From the NCBI RefSeq assembly GCF_900636825.1, contig NZ_LR134318.1:5379501-5443500 (forward strand): a stretch of DNA of 64,000 nt, read 5' to 3'. Both the position numbers and the translations under genes were made by a program. The notes beneath the pieces are model-generated. The model was not told the DNA's origin and searched no databases. It saw only the letters and a program-made list of their open reading frames with translations. Positions 1 through 11,222 of the stretch are shown piece by piece (the first letter of the stretch is position 1; every line of letters starts with the position of its first letter). The stretch is from Pseudomonas fluorescens. Lineage in GTDB: Bacteria; Pseudomonadota; Gammaproteobacteria; Pseudomonadales; Pseudomonadaceae.

Positions 1-779
1 TTCAGGGCGCGCTTGCACTTGATGGTCAAAGTCTCCACCACGGCCTGCTGGAACGCCAGCGCGATGTCGCAACGGGCTTGCTCGCCGTCGTCCCCGGCGC
101 TGACGCAGTGCTGCCAGGCGTTGAGAGCAGAGGTTTTCAAACCACTGAAACTGAATTGCAGGCCCGGGCGGTCACACATCGGACGCGGAAAGGTGAAACG
201 TCCGGCGACGCCCTTCTCGGCCAGTTTGGCGATTTCCGGCCCACCTGGATAATTGAGACCCATCATCTTCGCGGTTTTGTCGAATGCCTCACCGGCCGCA
301 TCGTCGAGCGTCTCGCCGAGCAGGCTGTAGTGACCGATGCCATCGACCTGAACCAGCTGCGTATGACCGCCGGAGACCAACAAAGCGACGAACGGGAATT
401 CGGGCGGTTTCGGCTCCAGCATCGGTGCCAGCAAATGCCCTTCCATGTGATGCACGCCGAGTGCCGGAATGCCCCAGGCAAACGCCAGCGCTTGCGCGCA
501 GGACGCACCCACGAGCAACGCGCCGACCAGGCCAGGACCCGCGGTGTAGGCGATCGCATCGATCTCGGTCGGCACACAGTCCGCCTCGGCCAACACCTGA
601 CGGATCAAGGGCAGCATGCGCTTGACGTGGTCACGCGAGGCCAGCTCCGGTACCACACCGCCATAGGCGCGGTGCAGGTCGATCTGGCTGAACAGTGCGT
701 CAGCCAACAGACCGCGCTCGCTGTCATATAATGCGACGCCGGTTTCGTCGCAGGAAGTTTCTAATCCCAGTACTAGCAT
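1..779 (-). CDS. tsaD: tRNA threonylcarbamoyladenosine synthase subunit TsaD (partial)
   Basis: The reading frame opens at an ATG at 779 on the minus strand and stays open to the window edge, giving about 259 N-terminal residues of a protein usually near 340 long. TsaD makes the t6A37 modification of ANN-reading tRNAs together with TsaB, TsaC and TsaE. Visible family features are the N-terminal MLVLGLETSCDETG segment, the GPGLVGALLVG stretch and the HHMEGH iron-binding motif. It is divergent from rpsU, as in other pseudomonads. The 3' end lies outside the window. t6A is needed by CAU- and NAU-reading tRNAs, so a CAU tRNA as the integration target 9 kb away is a coincidence worth knowing but no more. 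Confidence 0.96.
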   Translation of the reverse strand, partial: MLVLGLETSCDETGVALYDSERGLLADALFSQIDLHRAYGGVVPELASRDHVKRMLPLIRQVLAEADCVPTEIDAIAYTAGPGLVGALLVGASCAQALAFAWGIPALGVHHMEGHLLAPMLEPKPPEFPFVALLVSGGHTQLVQVDGIGHYSLLGETLDDAAGEAFDKTAKMMGLNYPGGPEIAKLAEKGVAGRFTFPRPMCDRPGLQFSFSGLKTSALNAWQHCVSAGDDGEQARCDIALAFQQAVVETLTIKCKRAL

Positions 780-978
780 GGGTTTGCGCCTTGTTTAGGC
801 TGAATTCGAAGGCGCGCATAATAGTCGCCGCGTGATGCCCCGACCAGCGGTTTTCGATCAGAGGCTTTGCATTCCGAGCGATGAGGGGTTAACATCCGCA
901 ACCCTTAAAAACCGACGTCTTCAAGTGCTCTTTTGCCGCGAGGATGTTGACCCCGGTAATGAATGAAGGTAGCTCTGG

Positions 979-1194
979 ATGCCAGCCGTCAAAGTAAAAG
1001 AGAACGAACCCTTCGACGTAGCTCTGCGTCGTTTCAAGCGCTCCTGCGAAAAAGCCGGTGTACTGGCTGAAGTTCGTAGCCGCGAATTTTACGAGAAGCC
1101 AACTTCTGAGCGTAAGCGCAAGGCAGCTGCTGCTGTTAAGCGTCACGCCAAGAAAGTTCAGCGCGAACAGCGCCGCGCCGTTCGTCTGTACTAA
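979..1194 (+). CDS. rpsU: 30S ribosomal protein bS21
   Basis: The 71-residue, very basic protein begins [21 protein letters not shown] and ends [10 protein letters not shown], which is the standard length and sequence of bacterial bS21. It sits on the small ribosomal subunit near the anti-Shine-Dalgarno end of 16S rRNA and helps initiation. It is the first gene of the macromolecular-synthesis cluster rpsU-dnaG-rpoD. An AAGG about 8 bases before the ATG serves as ribosome binding site. A strong hairpin follows 34 bases after the stop, so most transcripts probably end there and dnaG is expressed at a lower level, as known in Escherichia coli. Confidence 0.97.
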
Positions 1195-1227
1195 TACACA
1201 GACGTTCGTTGCAAGCTTCTTTGCCTA

Positions 1228-1248
1228 AGCCCGGCTCTCAGCCGGGCT
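1228..1248 (+). terminator. rpsU/dnaG intergenic hairpin, probable terminator or attenuator
   Basis: A perfect 9-bp stem AGCCCGGCT / AGCCGGGCT with a 3-base loop lies just after rpsU. No run of T follows, so termination may be partial. Such an attenuating hairpin between rpsU and dnaG is known in the E. coli cluster. Confidence 0.7.
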
Positions 1249-1680
1249 AATGGCATTTGCGTAAAACGCTTGATGCTTCACCGTCGAAGCCGCAGACGCG
1301 ACCAAGACGAATCTGCTTCACACGTCAGACCTGGCTCTTTTGCCAGCGGTGCACGTCTTTTCTGACGAGTCTTTCAAGGCTACTGACGAGCACACCCACT
1401 GATTCCTCTTACGACGATCAGCCCAAGGCACCTGCATGCGTGCCCGCTTTATTGAGCTATCCGAGGCCGACAACCGGCCGTCAGCGGATTCAGCGCAACA
1501 CTTTCAAATAGTCGAAGACTGATAGGCACTAACGTCAGTGGATTTTCGGCAGATACACTTCCCGACAGCGATTACGCATACGACACCGGTCGAGCCGCAC
1601 ACTCTGTGCGTTTCCAACAATGACCCGCGTGCAGCAGCCTGTCGCAACGGACTTATTGCAGCGCAGACGACGAGAACGCC
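1249..1680. other. intergenic region between rpsU and dnaG, no gene recognised
   Basis: About 430 bases without a convincing gene. An 84-codon frame at 1257-1511 has no ribosome binding site and a composition that does not look coding. A GatB/YqeY-domain gene, found at this position in some bacteria, is not present here. The region presumably carries the dnaG leader and a promoter, but I cannot point to clear boxes. Confidence 0.5.
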
Positions 1681-3645
1681 ATGGCCGGGCTGATTCCCCA
1701 GAGCTTCATTGACGACCTGCTGAACCGCACCGACATCGTCGACGTGGTCAGCTCGCGCGTGCAATTGAAGAAGGCCGGCAAGAACTACACCGCCTGTTGC
1801 CCGTTTCACAAAGAAAAAACACCGTCGTTCAGCGTCAGCCCCGACAAGCAGTTCTATTACTGCTTCGGCTGCGGCGCCGGCGGTAATGCTCTCGGCTTTC
1901 TCATGGATCACGACAACCTGGATTTCCCCCAGGCCGTCGAAGATCTGGCCAAAGCCGCCGGCATGGAAATCCCCCGCGAAGAAAGTGGCCGCGAACGCAA
2001 ACCGCGCCAGCCGACCGATTCGCCGCTGTACCCGCTGCTCACCGCCGCCGCCGACTTTTATCGACAGGCACTCAAGAGTCATCCGTCGCGCAAGGCTGCG
2101 GTGGATTACCTCAAGGGTCGCGGCCTGACTGGCGAGATCGCCCGGGATTTCGGCCTCGGGTTTGCACCGCCAGGCTGGGACAACCTGTTCAAGCATTTGA
2201 GCAGCGATACCCTGCAACAAAAGGCCATGATCGACGCTGGCCTGCTGATCGAGAACGCCGAAACCGGCAAACGCTATGACCGCTTCCGCGATCGCGTAAT
2301 GTTTCCGATCCGCGACACCCGTGGCCGTATCATTGCGTTCGGTGGCCGCGTACTCGGCGACGACAAGCCGAAATATCTGAACTCTCCGGAAACTCCGGTA
2401 TTCCATAAAGGCCAGGAACTCTATGGCCTTTATGAAGCGCGCAAGAACAACCGCAACCTCGACGAAATCATCGTCGTCGAAGGTTATATGGACGTCATCG
2501 CCCTCGCCCAGCAAGGCCTGAAAAATGCTGTGGCGACACTGGGCACGGCGACCAGCGAAGAACACTTGAAGCGCCTGTTCCGCGTCGTGCCGAACGTATT
2601 GTTCTGCTTTGACGGCGACCAGGCTGGCCGCAACGCCGCGTGGCGCGCCCTTGAGGCAACGCTGTCGAGCCTGCAGGACGGCCGCCGTGCGCGGTTCCTG
2701 TTTCTACCGGAAGGCGAAGACCCGGACACCCTGGTGCGCGCCGAAGGCACCGATGCGTTCAAGGCACGAATCAATCAGCACGCCCAGCCGCTGGCGGATT
2801 ATTTTTTCCAGCAATTGACGGAAGAAGCTGACCCGCGCTCGCTCGAGGGCAAGGCGCACATGGCGACCCTCGCCGCACCGTTGATCGACAAGGTGCCAGG
2901 CGCCAACCTGCGCATCCTGATGCGGCAACGCCTGACCGAAATCACCGGCCTGAGCAGCGAAACCGTCAGCCAATTGGTGCAGAGCGCGCCGCAAGAGGCG
3001 CCGCCGGCCTACGATCCCGGCATCAATTACGACGTCATGCCGGATTACAGCGACTACCATCAGCCCCAGGCGCAGGACATATACGCGCCGCAGCAGGAAT
3101 GGACGCCAAAGAAACCTGGCGCCGGCGGCAAGAAATGGGACAAAAAGCCCTGGGACAAGAATGGCAAGCGTGGTGGCGACCGCGAACAGCAGCGTCCGCG
3201 CACGCCAATTGGTGTCGAGTCACCGACCCTGACCGCCCTGCGCACATTGCTGCACCATCCGCAATTGGCCGAGCGCGTCGAGGACGCCGGGCACATTGCC
3301 GACGAAAATCAGACCAACGCCCAGCTACTTGTGGCGCTGCTCGAAGCCGTACAGAAGAATCCCAAGCTAAACTCATTTCAGTTGATCGCGCGATGGCACG
3401 GCACTGAACAGGGTCGCTTGCTCAAGGCACTGGCAGAAAAGGAATGGCTGATTGATGGAGAAAACCTTGAACAACAGTTTTTCGACACCATTACTAGCTT
3501 GTCAGCCCGCCAACGCGAGCGAAATCTTGAACAGTTACTCAGGAAAGCCCGACAAAGCGAACTGAGTATTGAAGAGAAAAATCAACTGCGCGACCTTTTA
3601 AGTCGCAATGTTTCCGCATCAAACCCGACCTCAACTGGCGCGTGA
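1681..3645 (+). CDS. dnaG: DNA primase
   Basis: The 654-residue protein synthesises RNA primers at the replication fork. The N-terminal CHC2 zinc ribbon is visible with C40, H43, C61 and C64. The TOPRIM catalytic core shows VVEGYMDV with E267 and the FDGDQAG motif with D311 and D313. A low-complexity, Pro/Lys/Gly-rich linker near residues 450-500 leads to the C-terminal DnaB-binding helicase-interaction domain. The length is normal for Pseudomonas. It is followed 67 bases later by rpoD. The ATG at 1681 has only a weak purine-rich site (GACGAGAA) upstream. Confidence 0.97.
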   Translation: MAGLIPQSFIDDLLNRTDIVDVVSSRVQLKKAGKNYTACCPFHKEKTPSFSVSPDKQFYYCFGCGAGGNALGFLMDHDNLDFPQAVEDLAKAAGMEIPREESGRERKPRQPTDSPLYPLLTAAADFYRQALKSHPSRKAAVDYLKGRGLTGEIARDFGLGFAPPGWDNLFKHLSSDTLQQKAMIDAGLLIENAETGKRYDRFRDRVMFPIRDTRGRIIAFGGRVLGDDKPKYLNSPETPVFHKGQELYGLYEARKNNRNLDEIIVVEGYMDVIALAQQGLKNAVATLGTATSEEHLKRLFRVVPNVLFCFDGDQAGRNAAWRALEATLSSLQDGRRARFLFLPEGEDPDTLVRAEGTDAFKARINQHAQPLADYFFQQLTEEADPRSLEGKAHMATLAAPLIDKVPGANLRILMRQRLTEITGLSSETVSQLVQSAPQEAPPAYDPGINYDVMPDYSDYHQPQAQDIYAPQQEWTPKKPGAGGKKWDKKPWDKNGKRGGDREQQRPRTPIGVESPTLTALRTLLHHPQLAERVEDAGHIADENQTNAQLLVALLEAVQKNPKLNSFQLIARWHGTEQGRLLKALAEKEWLIDGENLEQQFFDTITSLSARQRERNLEQLLRKARQSELSIEEKNQLRDLLSRNVSASNPTSTGA

Positions 3646-3659
3646 GGTCATAGCTCAGG

Positions 3660-3665
3660 TATAAT
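3660..3665 (+). promoter_or_regulatory. possible rpoD promoter -10 element
   Basis: A perfect TATAAT lies 48 bases before the rpoD start, in the dnaG-rpoD gap. No good -35 hexamer is present at the usual spacing, so this would be a -10-driven promoter. Assigned on sequence only. Confidence 0.45.
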
Positions 3666-3712
3666 CCTCGGCTTGTTTTTTGCCCGCCAAGACCTTCAGT
3701 GGATAGGGTGTT

Positions 3713-5560
<1,848 letters not shown>

Positions 5561-5568
5561 TACCAGAA

Positions 5569-5597
5569 CCCCCGGCCCGTGCCGGGGGTTTTGTTTT
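5569..5597 (+). terminator. rho-independent terminator of rpoD
   Basis: An 8-bp GC stem CCCCCGGC / GCCGGGGG with a CCGT loop is followed by TTTTGTTTT. It begins 9 bases after the rpoD stop and closes the macromolecular-synthesis operon. Confidence 0.93.
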
Positions 5598-5686
5598 GTG
5601 GCAGATTAAATTCCCCGCAGCACCCTCCCCCGCCGTATACCCCGTCTACACTCGAAACAATCCCCCCGATCCATAACGAGAGCGTT

Positions 5687-8600
5687 ATGCCCAGACTGGC
5701 GCCCGTGCTTTTTCTGCTGTCACTGATGCTCTGGACCGCCACGGCTGCCGCGCTCACTCTCACCGAAGAAGAACGTAGCTGGCTGGCGGCTCACCCCGAT
5801 CTGCGCCTGGGTGTCGACGCATCGTGGCCGCCCTTTGAGTTCCGCGACGAGCAGACCCGTTATCAGGGTCTCGCGGCCGATTACATCGACGTGATTCGCC
5901 AACGTCTGGCGATCAAACTCTCGCCCATCGAGCCGGTCAGCTGGACGGTGGTGCTGGAGCAAGTCAAAACCGGCAAGATCGATTTGCTGCCCGGCATCAT
6001 GTCGACCCCGGAGCGCCAGAGCTACCTGTCGTTCACCCGCCCCTATCTCGACTTTCCCATTGTCATTCTTGCCCATGTCGGCGGCGCACAACCGCGCAAA
6101 CTGGATGATCTGTATGGGCTGAAAATCGCCGTAGTGGAAAACTACGCACCTCACGAACTGCTGCGTACACACCATCCAGACCTCAACCTGGTTGCCATGC
6201 CCAATGTCAGTTCGGCGCTGCAAGCATTGGCGACCGATGAAGTGGACGCCGTGGTCGGCGACCTCGCCTCAAGCGTCTGGAGCTTGCGCCAGCTCAAACT
6301 GGACGGCCTCTATGTAAGCGGCGAAACCCCGTATCGCTATCAACTGGCCATGGCCGTCCCCCGCGACAACAAGGTACTGATAGGGATCCTCGACAAAGTC
6401 CTCGCCGACATGTCGCCTGCGGAGATCAGCAGCATCCAGGAACACTGGGTCGGTAACGTGCTCGATCACCGCACGTTCTGGTCGGATCTGCTCATGTATG
6501 GCCTGCCCGGCCTGTTGCTGCTGGTGACCGTTCTGGCAGTGGTGATTCGCATCAACCGGCGTCTGAGCTCGGAAATCACCCGGCGTATCGACCTCGAACA
6601 AGAGTTGCGCAGCAGCGAATATCACTACCGCGGCCTGGTGGAAAGCCTGTCGGCTATCGCTTGGGAAGCGCGAATGAGCGACTTCACCTACAGCTATGTA
6701 TCGCCCCACGCCGAGGATCTGCTCGGCTATCCGCAATCGCACTGGCTGATTCCCGGGTTCTGGCACAACATCATTCATCCCGCCGATCTGACGCGCACGC
6801 AGAGTTATTGCAAAGAGGCGCTGCGTCAGGGCCGTGATCATACCGTCGACTATCGGGTTATCACCGCCGACGGCCGCTGCCTGTGGGTGCGCGATATTGT
6901 CAGTCTGATCGAACACGGCCATGAGCCGGTGATGCGCGGGCTGATGATCGACATCAGCGAAATCAAGCGTACCGAAGAAGCATTGCGCCTGTCCGAGCAG
7001 AAGTTTGCCTCGGTGTTCCAGCAATGCCCGGACATTCTGGTGATCGCGCGGCTCTCCGATGGCTGCCTGCTGGAAGTCAACGAAGCGTTTGAAACACAGA
7101 TGGGGCTCAGGGCCCACCAAGTGATCGGTCAAACCGCGACGAATCTTAATATCTGGGGGATTCCCGGCGTAGGGCCAGGTTTGTTGCAGCGCCTGCAGGC
7201 CGGCAGCATTCGCAACCTGGAAATGCCCTTTCGCCGCAACAATGGCCAGTTGTTCACTGGCCTGATTTCCGCCGAGCCATTCGACCTCGACACCACGCCA
7301 GCATTGGTGGTGGTGGTGCGCGACATTACCCAGCTCAAGGAGACCCAACAGCAGTTGCAGACTTCCGAAGAGAAGTTCGCCAAGGCCTTCCATGCTTCGC
7401 CGGACGGCTTGCTGCTATCGCGGCAAAGCGATGGCCTGCTGATGGAAGTCAACGAAGGTTTCAGCCGCATCACCGGTTTCAACAGTGCGATGTCGGTGGA
7501 TCGCTCGGCGCTGGACCTGGGCATCTGGGTCAACCTCAACGAGCGCAAACAGATGCTCGATCTGTTGCAGCGGGACGGTTTCGTCCGTGACTTCACCTGC
7601 CATATTCGCCGCAGCGACGGCCAGATTCGTCTCTGCGAAGTCTCCAGCAGACCCCTGCCGATCGGCGACGAAGACTGCATGCTGACCATTGCCCGCGACA
7701 TCACCGAACGTCATCTCATGCAGGAAAAACTGCAGCAGGCAGCAACGGTTTTCGAAAGCACCGCCGAAGGCGTGTTGATCACCGACACCCAACAGCACAT
7801 CAGCGCGGTCAACCGTGCCTTTACCGAAATCACCGGTTACAGCGAAAGCGAAGCGCTCGGGCACACTCCGCGTCTGCTCGCGTCCGGCCTGCACGACAGC
7901 GCGTTTTATGCGGCGATGTGGCACCAGTTGACGGCCGAAGGTCACTGGCAGGGCGAGATTTCCAACCGGCGCAAAAACGGCGAGCTATACCCGAGCTGGC
8001 TGACCATCAGCGCCGTGCGCAACCGCGACAAGCTCATCACTCACTTTGTCGCGGTATTCGCCGACATTTCCAGTCTCAAACATGCGCAGGCCAAACTCGA
8101 TTATCAGGCTCATCACGACCCGCTCACCGGTCTGCCGAACCGCACGTTATTCGAGAGCCGCTTGTTGACTGCGCTGAACAATCAGCAGGAAAACGGCGGT
8201 CAAGGCGCTGTGCTGTTTCTCGACCTAGACCGCTTCAAACACATCAACGACAGCCTCGGGCATCCGGTCGGCGACCTGTTGCTCAAGGGCATTGCCGTGC
8301 GTTTGAAGGAACAGTTGCGCGATATCGACACGGTTGCGCGATTGGGTGGCGATGAATTCATTATTCTGCTGCCTGGCCTGCAACAGGCCAGCGACGCCGA
8401 CAATATCGCCGGCAAGTTGCTCAACTGTTTTGGCGCACCGTTCCAGGCCGGCGAGCATGAGTTTTTCATCAGCGCCAGCATCGGCACAAGCCTGTATCCG
8501 CGTGACGGCTGCGATGTTGCCACACTGGTAAAAAACGCCGACGCAGCGATGTACCGCTCCAAGGCCAAGGGCCGCAATCGCGTCGAAAGCTACACCCGCG

Positions 8601-9433
8601 ATCTCACCGCCCAGGCCAGTGAGCGCGTGGCGCTCGAGCATGAATTGCGCCGCGCCATCGAACGTGACGAACTGTTTCTCTGCTACCAACCCAAGATCAG
8701 CCTGGTTGACCACAGCCTCGTCGGTGCCGAAGCCCTGATTCGCTGGCGTCACCCGACGTTTGGCGATGTGCCGCCGGAGCACTTCATTCCGCTGGCTGAA
8801 GAGAACGGCATGATCCTGCAGATTGGCGATTGGGTGCTGGAGACTGCGTGTCGGCAGATGTTCGAATGGAACCAGGTTTACGACAGCCCCGGTCCAGTAT
8901 CGGTGAACCTCGCCGGTGCGCAGTTACGCCAACCGAATCTGCTGGGACGCATCGAACAACTGCTTAATGAAAACCGCCTGCAGCCCGATTTACTGCAACT
9001 GGAAATTACCGAGAATTTCATCATGAGTCAGGCCGAAGAGGCGCTGGCCGTACTGCACCAGCTCAAACACCTCGGCGTGCAACTGGCGATCGACGACTTC
9101 GGCACCGGTTATTCCTCGCTCAGTTACCTCAAGCGCCTGCCGCTGGACATCCTCAAGATCGACCAGTCGTTCGTCCGCGGACTGCCCGATGACCCCCACG
9201 ATGCGGCAATTGTGCGAGCGATCATCGCCCTCGGCCGGAGCATGCAATTTACTGTCATCGCCGAAGGCGTGGAGACCCAGGCACAGCAACAATTCCTCGC
9301 CACCGAAGGCTGCGAACAGATTCAGGGCTACATCGTCAGCCTGCCGCTGCCGCCGGAAGAATTCGCCGCAACGTTTCTGCGTGTGACCGTATCGGATTTT
9401 TCGGATAGCACAGCCGAGAAACCATCGCTATAA
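5687..9433 (+). CDS. rmcA: membrane-bound PAS/GGDEF/EAL c-di-GMP enzyme, RmcA-like
   Basis: The 1,248-residue protein has a signal peptide, a periplasmic solute-binding (Venus flytrap) sensor at about 25-255, one transmembrane helix near 275-295, four PAS domains between about 305 and 840, then GGDEF (GGDEF motif at 887-891) and EAL (motif at 1015-1017). The position beside rpoD and the length match PA0575, RmcA of P. aeruginosa, where the EAL domain degrades c-di-GMP in response to redox state and the GGDEF domain modulates it. Both motifs are intact here. The start at 5687 is chosen because it opens the signal peptide and has GAGAG upstream; the open frame further 5' runs into the rpoD terminator. 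Confidence 0.92.
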   Translation: MPRLAPVLFLLSLMLWTATAAALTLTEEERSWLAAHPDLRLGVDASWPPFEFRDEQTRYQGLAADYIDVIRQRLAIKLSPIEPVSWTVVLEQVKTGKIDLLPGIMSTPERQSYLSFTRPYLDFPIVILAHVGGAQPRKLDDLYGLKIAVVENYAPHELLRTHHPDLNLVAMPNVSSALQALATDEVDAVVGDLASSVWSLRQLKLDGLYVSGETPYRYQLAMAVPRDNKVLIGILDKVLADMSPAEISSIQEHWVGNVLDHRTFWSDLLMYGLPGLLLLVTVLAVVIRINRRLSSEITRRIDLEQELRSSEYHYRGLVESLSAIAWEARMSDFTYSYVSPHAEDLLGYPQSHWLIPGFWHNIIHPADLTRTQSYCKEALRQGRDHTVDYRVITADGRCLWVRDIVSLIEHGHEPVMRGLMIDISEIKRTEEALRLSEQKFASVFQQCPDILVIARLSDGCLLEVNEAFETQMGLRAHQVIGQTATNLNIWGIPGVGPGLLQRLQAGSIRNLEMPFRRNNGQLFTGLISAEPFDLDTTPALVVVVRDITQLKETQQQLQTSEEKFAKAFHASPDGLLLSRQSDGLLMEVNEGFSRITGFNSAMSVDRSALDLGIWVNLNERKQMLDLLQRDGFVRDFTCHIRRSDGQIRLCEVSSRPLPIGDEDCMLTIARDITERHLMQEKLQQAATVFESTAEGVLITDTQQHISAVNRAFTEITGYSESEALGHTPRLLASGLHDSAFYAAMWHQLTAEGHWQGEISNRRKNGELYPSWLTISAVRNRDKLITHFVAVFADISSLKHAQAKLDYQAHHDPLTGLPNRTLFESRLLTALNNQQENGGQGAVLFLDLDRFKHINDSLGHPVGDLLLKGIAVRLKEQLRDIDTVARLGGDEFIILLPGLQQASDADNIAGKLLNCFGAPFQAGEHEFFISASIGTSLYPRDGCDVATLVKNADAAMYRSKAKGRNRVESYTRDLTAQASERVALEHELRRAIERDELFLCYQPKISLVDHSLVGAEALIRWRHPTFGDVPPEHFIPLAEENGMILQIGDWVLETACRQMFEWNQVYDSPGPVSVNLAGAQLRQPNLLGRIEQLLNENRLQPDLLQLEITENFIMSQAEEALAVLHQLKHLGVQLAIDDFGTGYSSLSYLKRLPLDILKIDQSFVRGLPDDPHDAAIVRAIIALGRSMQFTVIAEGVETQAQQQFLATEGCEQIQGYIVSLPLPPEEFAATFLRVTVSDFSDSTAEKPSL

Positions 9434-9448
9434 TCCGCGGCCTACTGA

Positions 9449-9505
9449 GGGCCTATAGCTCAGTTGGTTAGAGCAGAGGACTCATAATCCTTTGGTCCAC
9501 GGTTC
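9449..9505 (+). pseudogene. truncated tRNA gene, anticodon CAU (left junction of inserted element)
   Basis: The sequence gives a normal acceptor 5' strand (GGGCCTA), D arm, anticodon arm (CTCATAA loop, anticodon at 9483-9485) and variable loop. It then stops after the first TTC of the T loop at 9505. The expected 3' half (T-stem closure, acceptor 3' strand, CCA) is missing and unrelated DNA follows. The anticodon arm and the TTGGTC variable region resemble tRNA-Ile2 (k2CAU) more than elongator Met. I infer that the downstream element was inserted here and removed the 3' end. I did not see the missing 3' half elsewhere in the window. Confidence 0.8.
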
Positions 9506-9570
9506 TTATGTGGTATGAATGTCGGTGTGGCATTTGAACCTCATTTCTGGTAGTTTTGCATCACCTCAGC

Positions 9571-9647
9571 GCCACTGTAGCTCAATTGGTTAGAGCAACC
9601 GACTCATAATCGGTGGGTCGCGGGTTCGATTCCCGCCGGTGGCCCCA
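9571..9647 (+). tRNA. complete tRNA with anticodon CAU, carried by the island
   Basis: The gene folds perfectly: acceptor GCCACTG pairs with CGGTGGC, followed by discriminator C and an encoded CCA. The D arm is GCTC/GAGC, the anticodon stem ACCGA/TCGGT encloses CTCATAA (anticodon CAT at 9605-9607), and the T stem GCGGG/CCCGC encloses TTCGATT. Its sequence differs widely from the truncated tRNA 66 bases upstream although the anticodon is the same. I infer that it supplies the decoding lost through integration. Whether it is a lysidine-modified Ile2 or an elongator Met tRNA cannot be settled by reading alone. Confidence 0.9.
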
Positions 9648-9748
9648 TCTCCTTGTATATCAAGCACTTCATGAATTCTGCACAATTTCTCTGATAACGC
9701 TGTCGGAGTTTTTCGCGTGCTAAAAAATCCTCATTTCAAGACTTTTGC

Positions 9749-9777
9749 TTGACATGGCAAGTGCAACACCGAAAGCT
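9749..9777 (+). promoter_or_regulatory. possible promoter of the recombinase operon
   Basis: A consensus TTGACA lies at 9749-9754 in front of the first recombinase gene. The -10 is weak (around 9772-9777). If it is real, transcription would start near 9783 and favour translation from the GTG at 9807 over the one at 9780. Confidence 0.3.
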
Positions 9778-9779
9778 AG

Positions 9780-11222
9780 GTGGGTGTTGTATTTGGAAAT
9801 GCGCTCGTGAAAAATTTCATCTTGGTCGAGGCACCGCTCACAAGCGAAGCTAAACACCTATTGCTTCACCTTGACCCGGATATGCCCGACGAGCTGCGGG
9901 AATTCAAGCCTTTTACCCACTACACCATCTGGCTGGCACGTAGGGGTTATGCCCCCAACACAGCGAAGCTTTATGCCGAGCACGTGGGGCGGTTTGTGGA
10001 TTACGTGTATGAAGCATCAAAAACTCAGTTCGCGGCGGATGTCGACGTCACAATTGAGACCGTCATCAACAGCTACCAGGCGTATCTGCTGTTCGGTAAG
10101 GGCGCTGCGAACCCGATAGCATTGAAATTGGCTGACAGCCTAGGGAAGGAGAAGCTCACAGGCCAAAACTCCCTAGCGCAGACCATCGAATCGTCGATTA
10201 AATGGTTTCTTGATGTATCGGAAACTAAGAACAGAATAGCGCCAGACCAGTTATTCAGCGCGTTCTACACAAAGCGAGCTGAGTACCGCAGCCAGTATGA
10301 GATTTCGGCGCACAAGGCCAATTCTTGGTTGGCCGCAGTCATTCGTGACTCGATTAAGTCGGTGATGCCTAAGCGCAAGGGAGACAAACTATTTCCCCAG
10401 GCTGCACGCAGGGACAGGAAGAACGACCAAAAACCGTTCAAGACGGTAGCATTTCCCATCGAACGATCCGTGGATCTCATCAGGCAGTCAAAGCCAGCGA
10501 AGTCCAAAACTTTCTATAGAGATATGACCCTCTATTCCCTACTCGCGGCAACAGGCGCTCGTTCGAGCGAGGCCCTGCAGGTGAGGATGCCCGATATCGA
10601 CGATGATGAGTTCGCAGTTTTCCTCCGCGACCCTTTTGCACGCAAAACGCCTGGAATTACAGAGGATGAATACCAGTTCCTTGCCTGGAAGGGACGGGTG
10701 ACCGAAATGACGTTCATGATCGAACCCTTTGCCGGTATGTTCTGGGAAAACCTTGAGAAGTATTTGACCCGTGAGTACAACTCGAGCGTCGACCATGACT
10801 TCCTCTTTCAAAACCTCGATGGCAGGCCATTCTTCGCTAGCGACCGAAGCAGTCGAGACAAAACCTTCAAGAGCTACGCCCAAAAAGCAGGGGTAGAGGA
10901 CGTCACAGGCATTAGCGCTCACTCGCTGCGACATATGTACGGAACCTACACTCTTAATTACTTGCCAGTTCCCGGACAGAGCATTCCAGGACTGCCTCTA
11001 GCGTATGTAAAAATCCTAATGGGTCACGCTAGTGCCTCTTCTACCATGAAGTACGCCAAGCACGACACTGACATAATTGAAGCCTATATCCAACACGCCA
11101 ATCAGTACGTATCACAACGTGGTGAAGCATCTTTCAAGACGATTCGAGCAGACTTCCACTACCGGCAGTTAGAGTTACTCGAGGAAGAAGCCAAGCGTAT
11201 TGAAGGAGAAAAAAATGATTAA
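9780..11222 (+). CDS. gmtY: tyrosine recombinase, GmtY-like (gamma-Mobile-Trio)
   Basis: The 480-residue protein is a site-specific tyrosine recombinase with a SAM-like N-terminal arm domain (about 35-170) and a C-terminal catalytic domain. The full catalytic set is visible: R261 in ATGARSSEAL, H381-S-L-R384-H385, H416 in MGHASAS, and the nucleophile Y425 in TMKYAKH. It is first in an operon whose genes overlap. The start is uncertain: GTG at 9780 or GTG at 9807. From memory, the order recombinase / very large second protein / small third protein is that of the GMT module described in gammaproteobacterial islands. The symbol is assigned on that basis, not by search. Base composition is AT-richer than the rpoD region. 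Confidence 0.8.
   Translation: MGVVFGNALVKNFILVEAPLTSEAKHLLLHLDPDMPDELREFKPFTHYTIWLARRGYAPNTAKLYAEHVGRFVDYVYEASKTQFAADVDVTIETVINSYQAYLLFGKGAANPIALKLADSLGKEKLTGQNSLAQTIESSIKWFLDVSETKNRIAPDQLFSAFYTKRAEYRSQYEISAHKANSWLAAVIRDSIKSVMPKRKGDKLFPQAARRDRKNDQKPFKTVAFPIERSVDLIRQSKPAKSKTFYRDMTLYSLLAATGARSSEALQVRMPDIDDDEFAVFLRDPFARKTPGITEDEYQFLAWKGRVTEMTFMIEPFAGMFWENLEKYLTREYNSSVDHDFLFQNLDGRPFFASDRSSRDKTFKSYAQKAGVEDVTGISAHSLRHMYGTYTLNYLPVPGQSIPGLPLAYVKILMGHASASSTMKYAKHDTDIIEAYIQHANQYVSQRGEASFKTIRADFHYRQLELLEEEAKRIEGEKND

Noticed and set aside
78..731. 217-codon open frame on the plus strand
   Set aside because: It is antisense to tsaD, whose protein motifs are unmistakable on the minus strand.
1504..2565. 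353-codon minus-strand frame over the start of dnaG
   Set aside because: Shadow of dnaG; the composition and overlap exclude it.
9449..9505. Working host tRNA gene at the left junction
   Set aside because: T-arm closure and acceptor 3' strand are absent, so it cannot fold or be processed.
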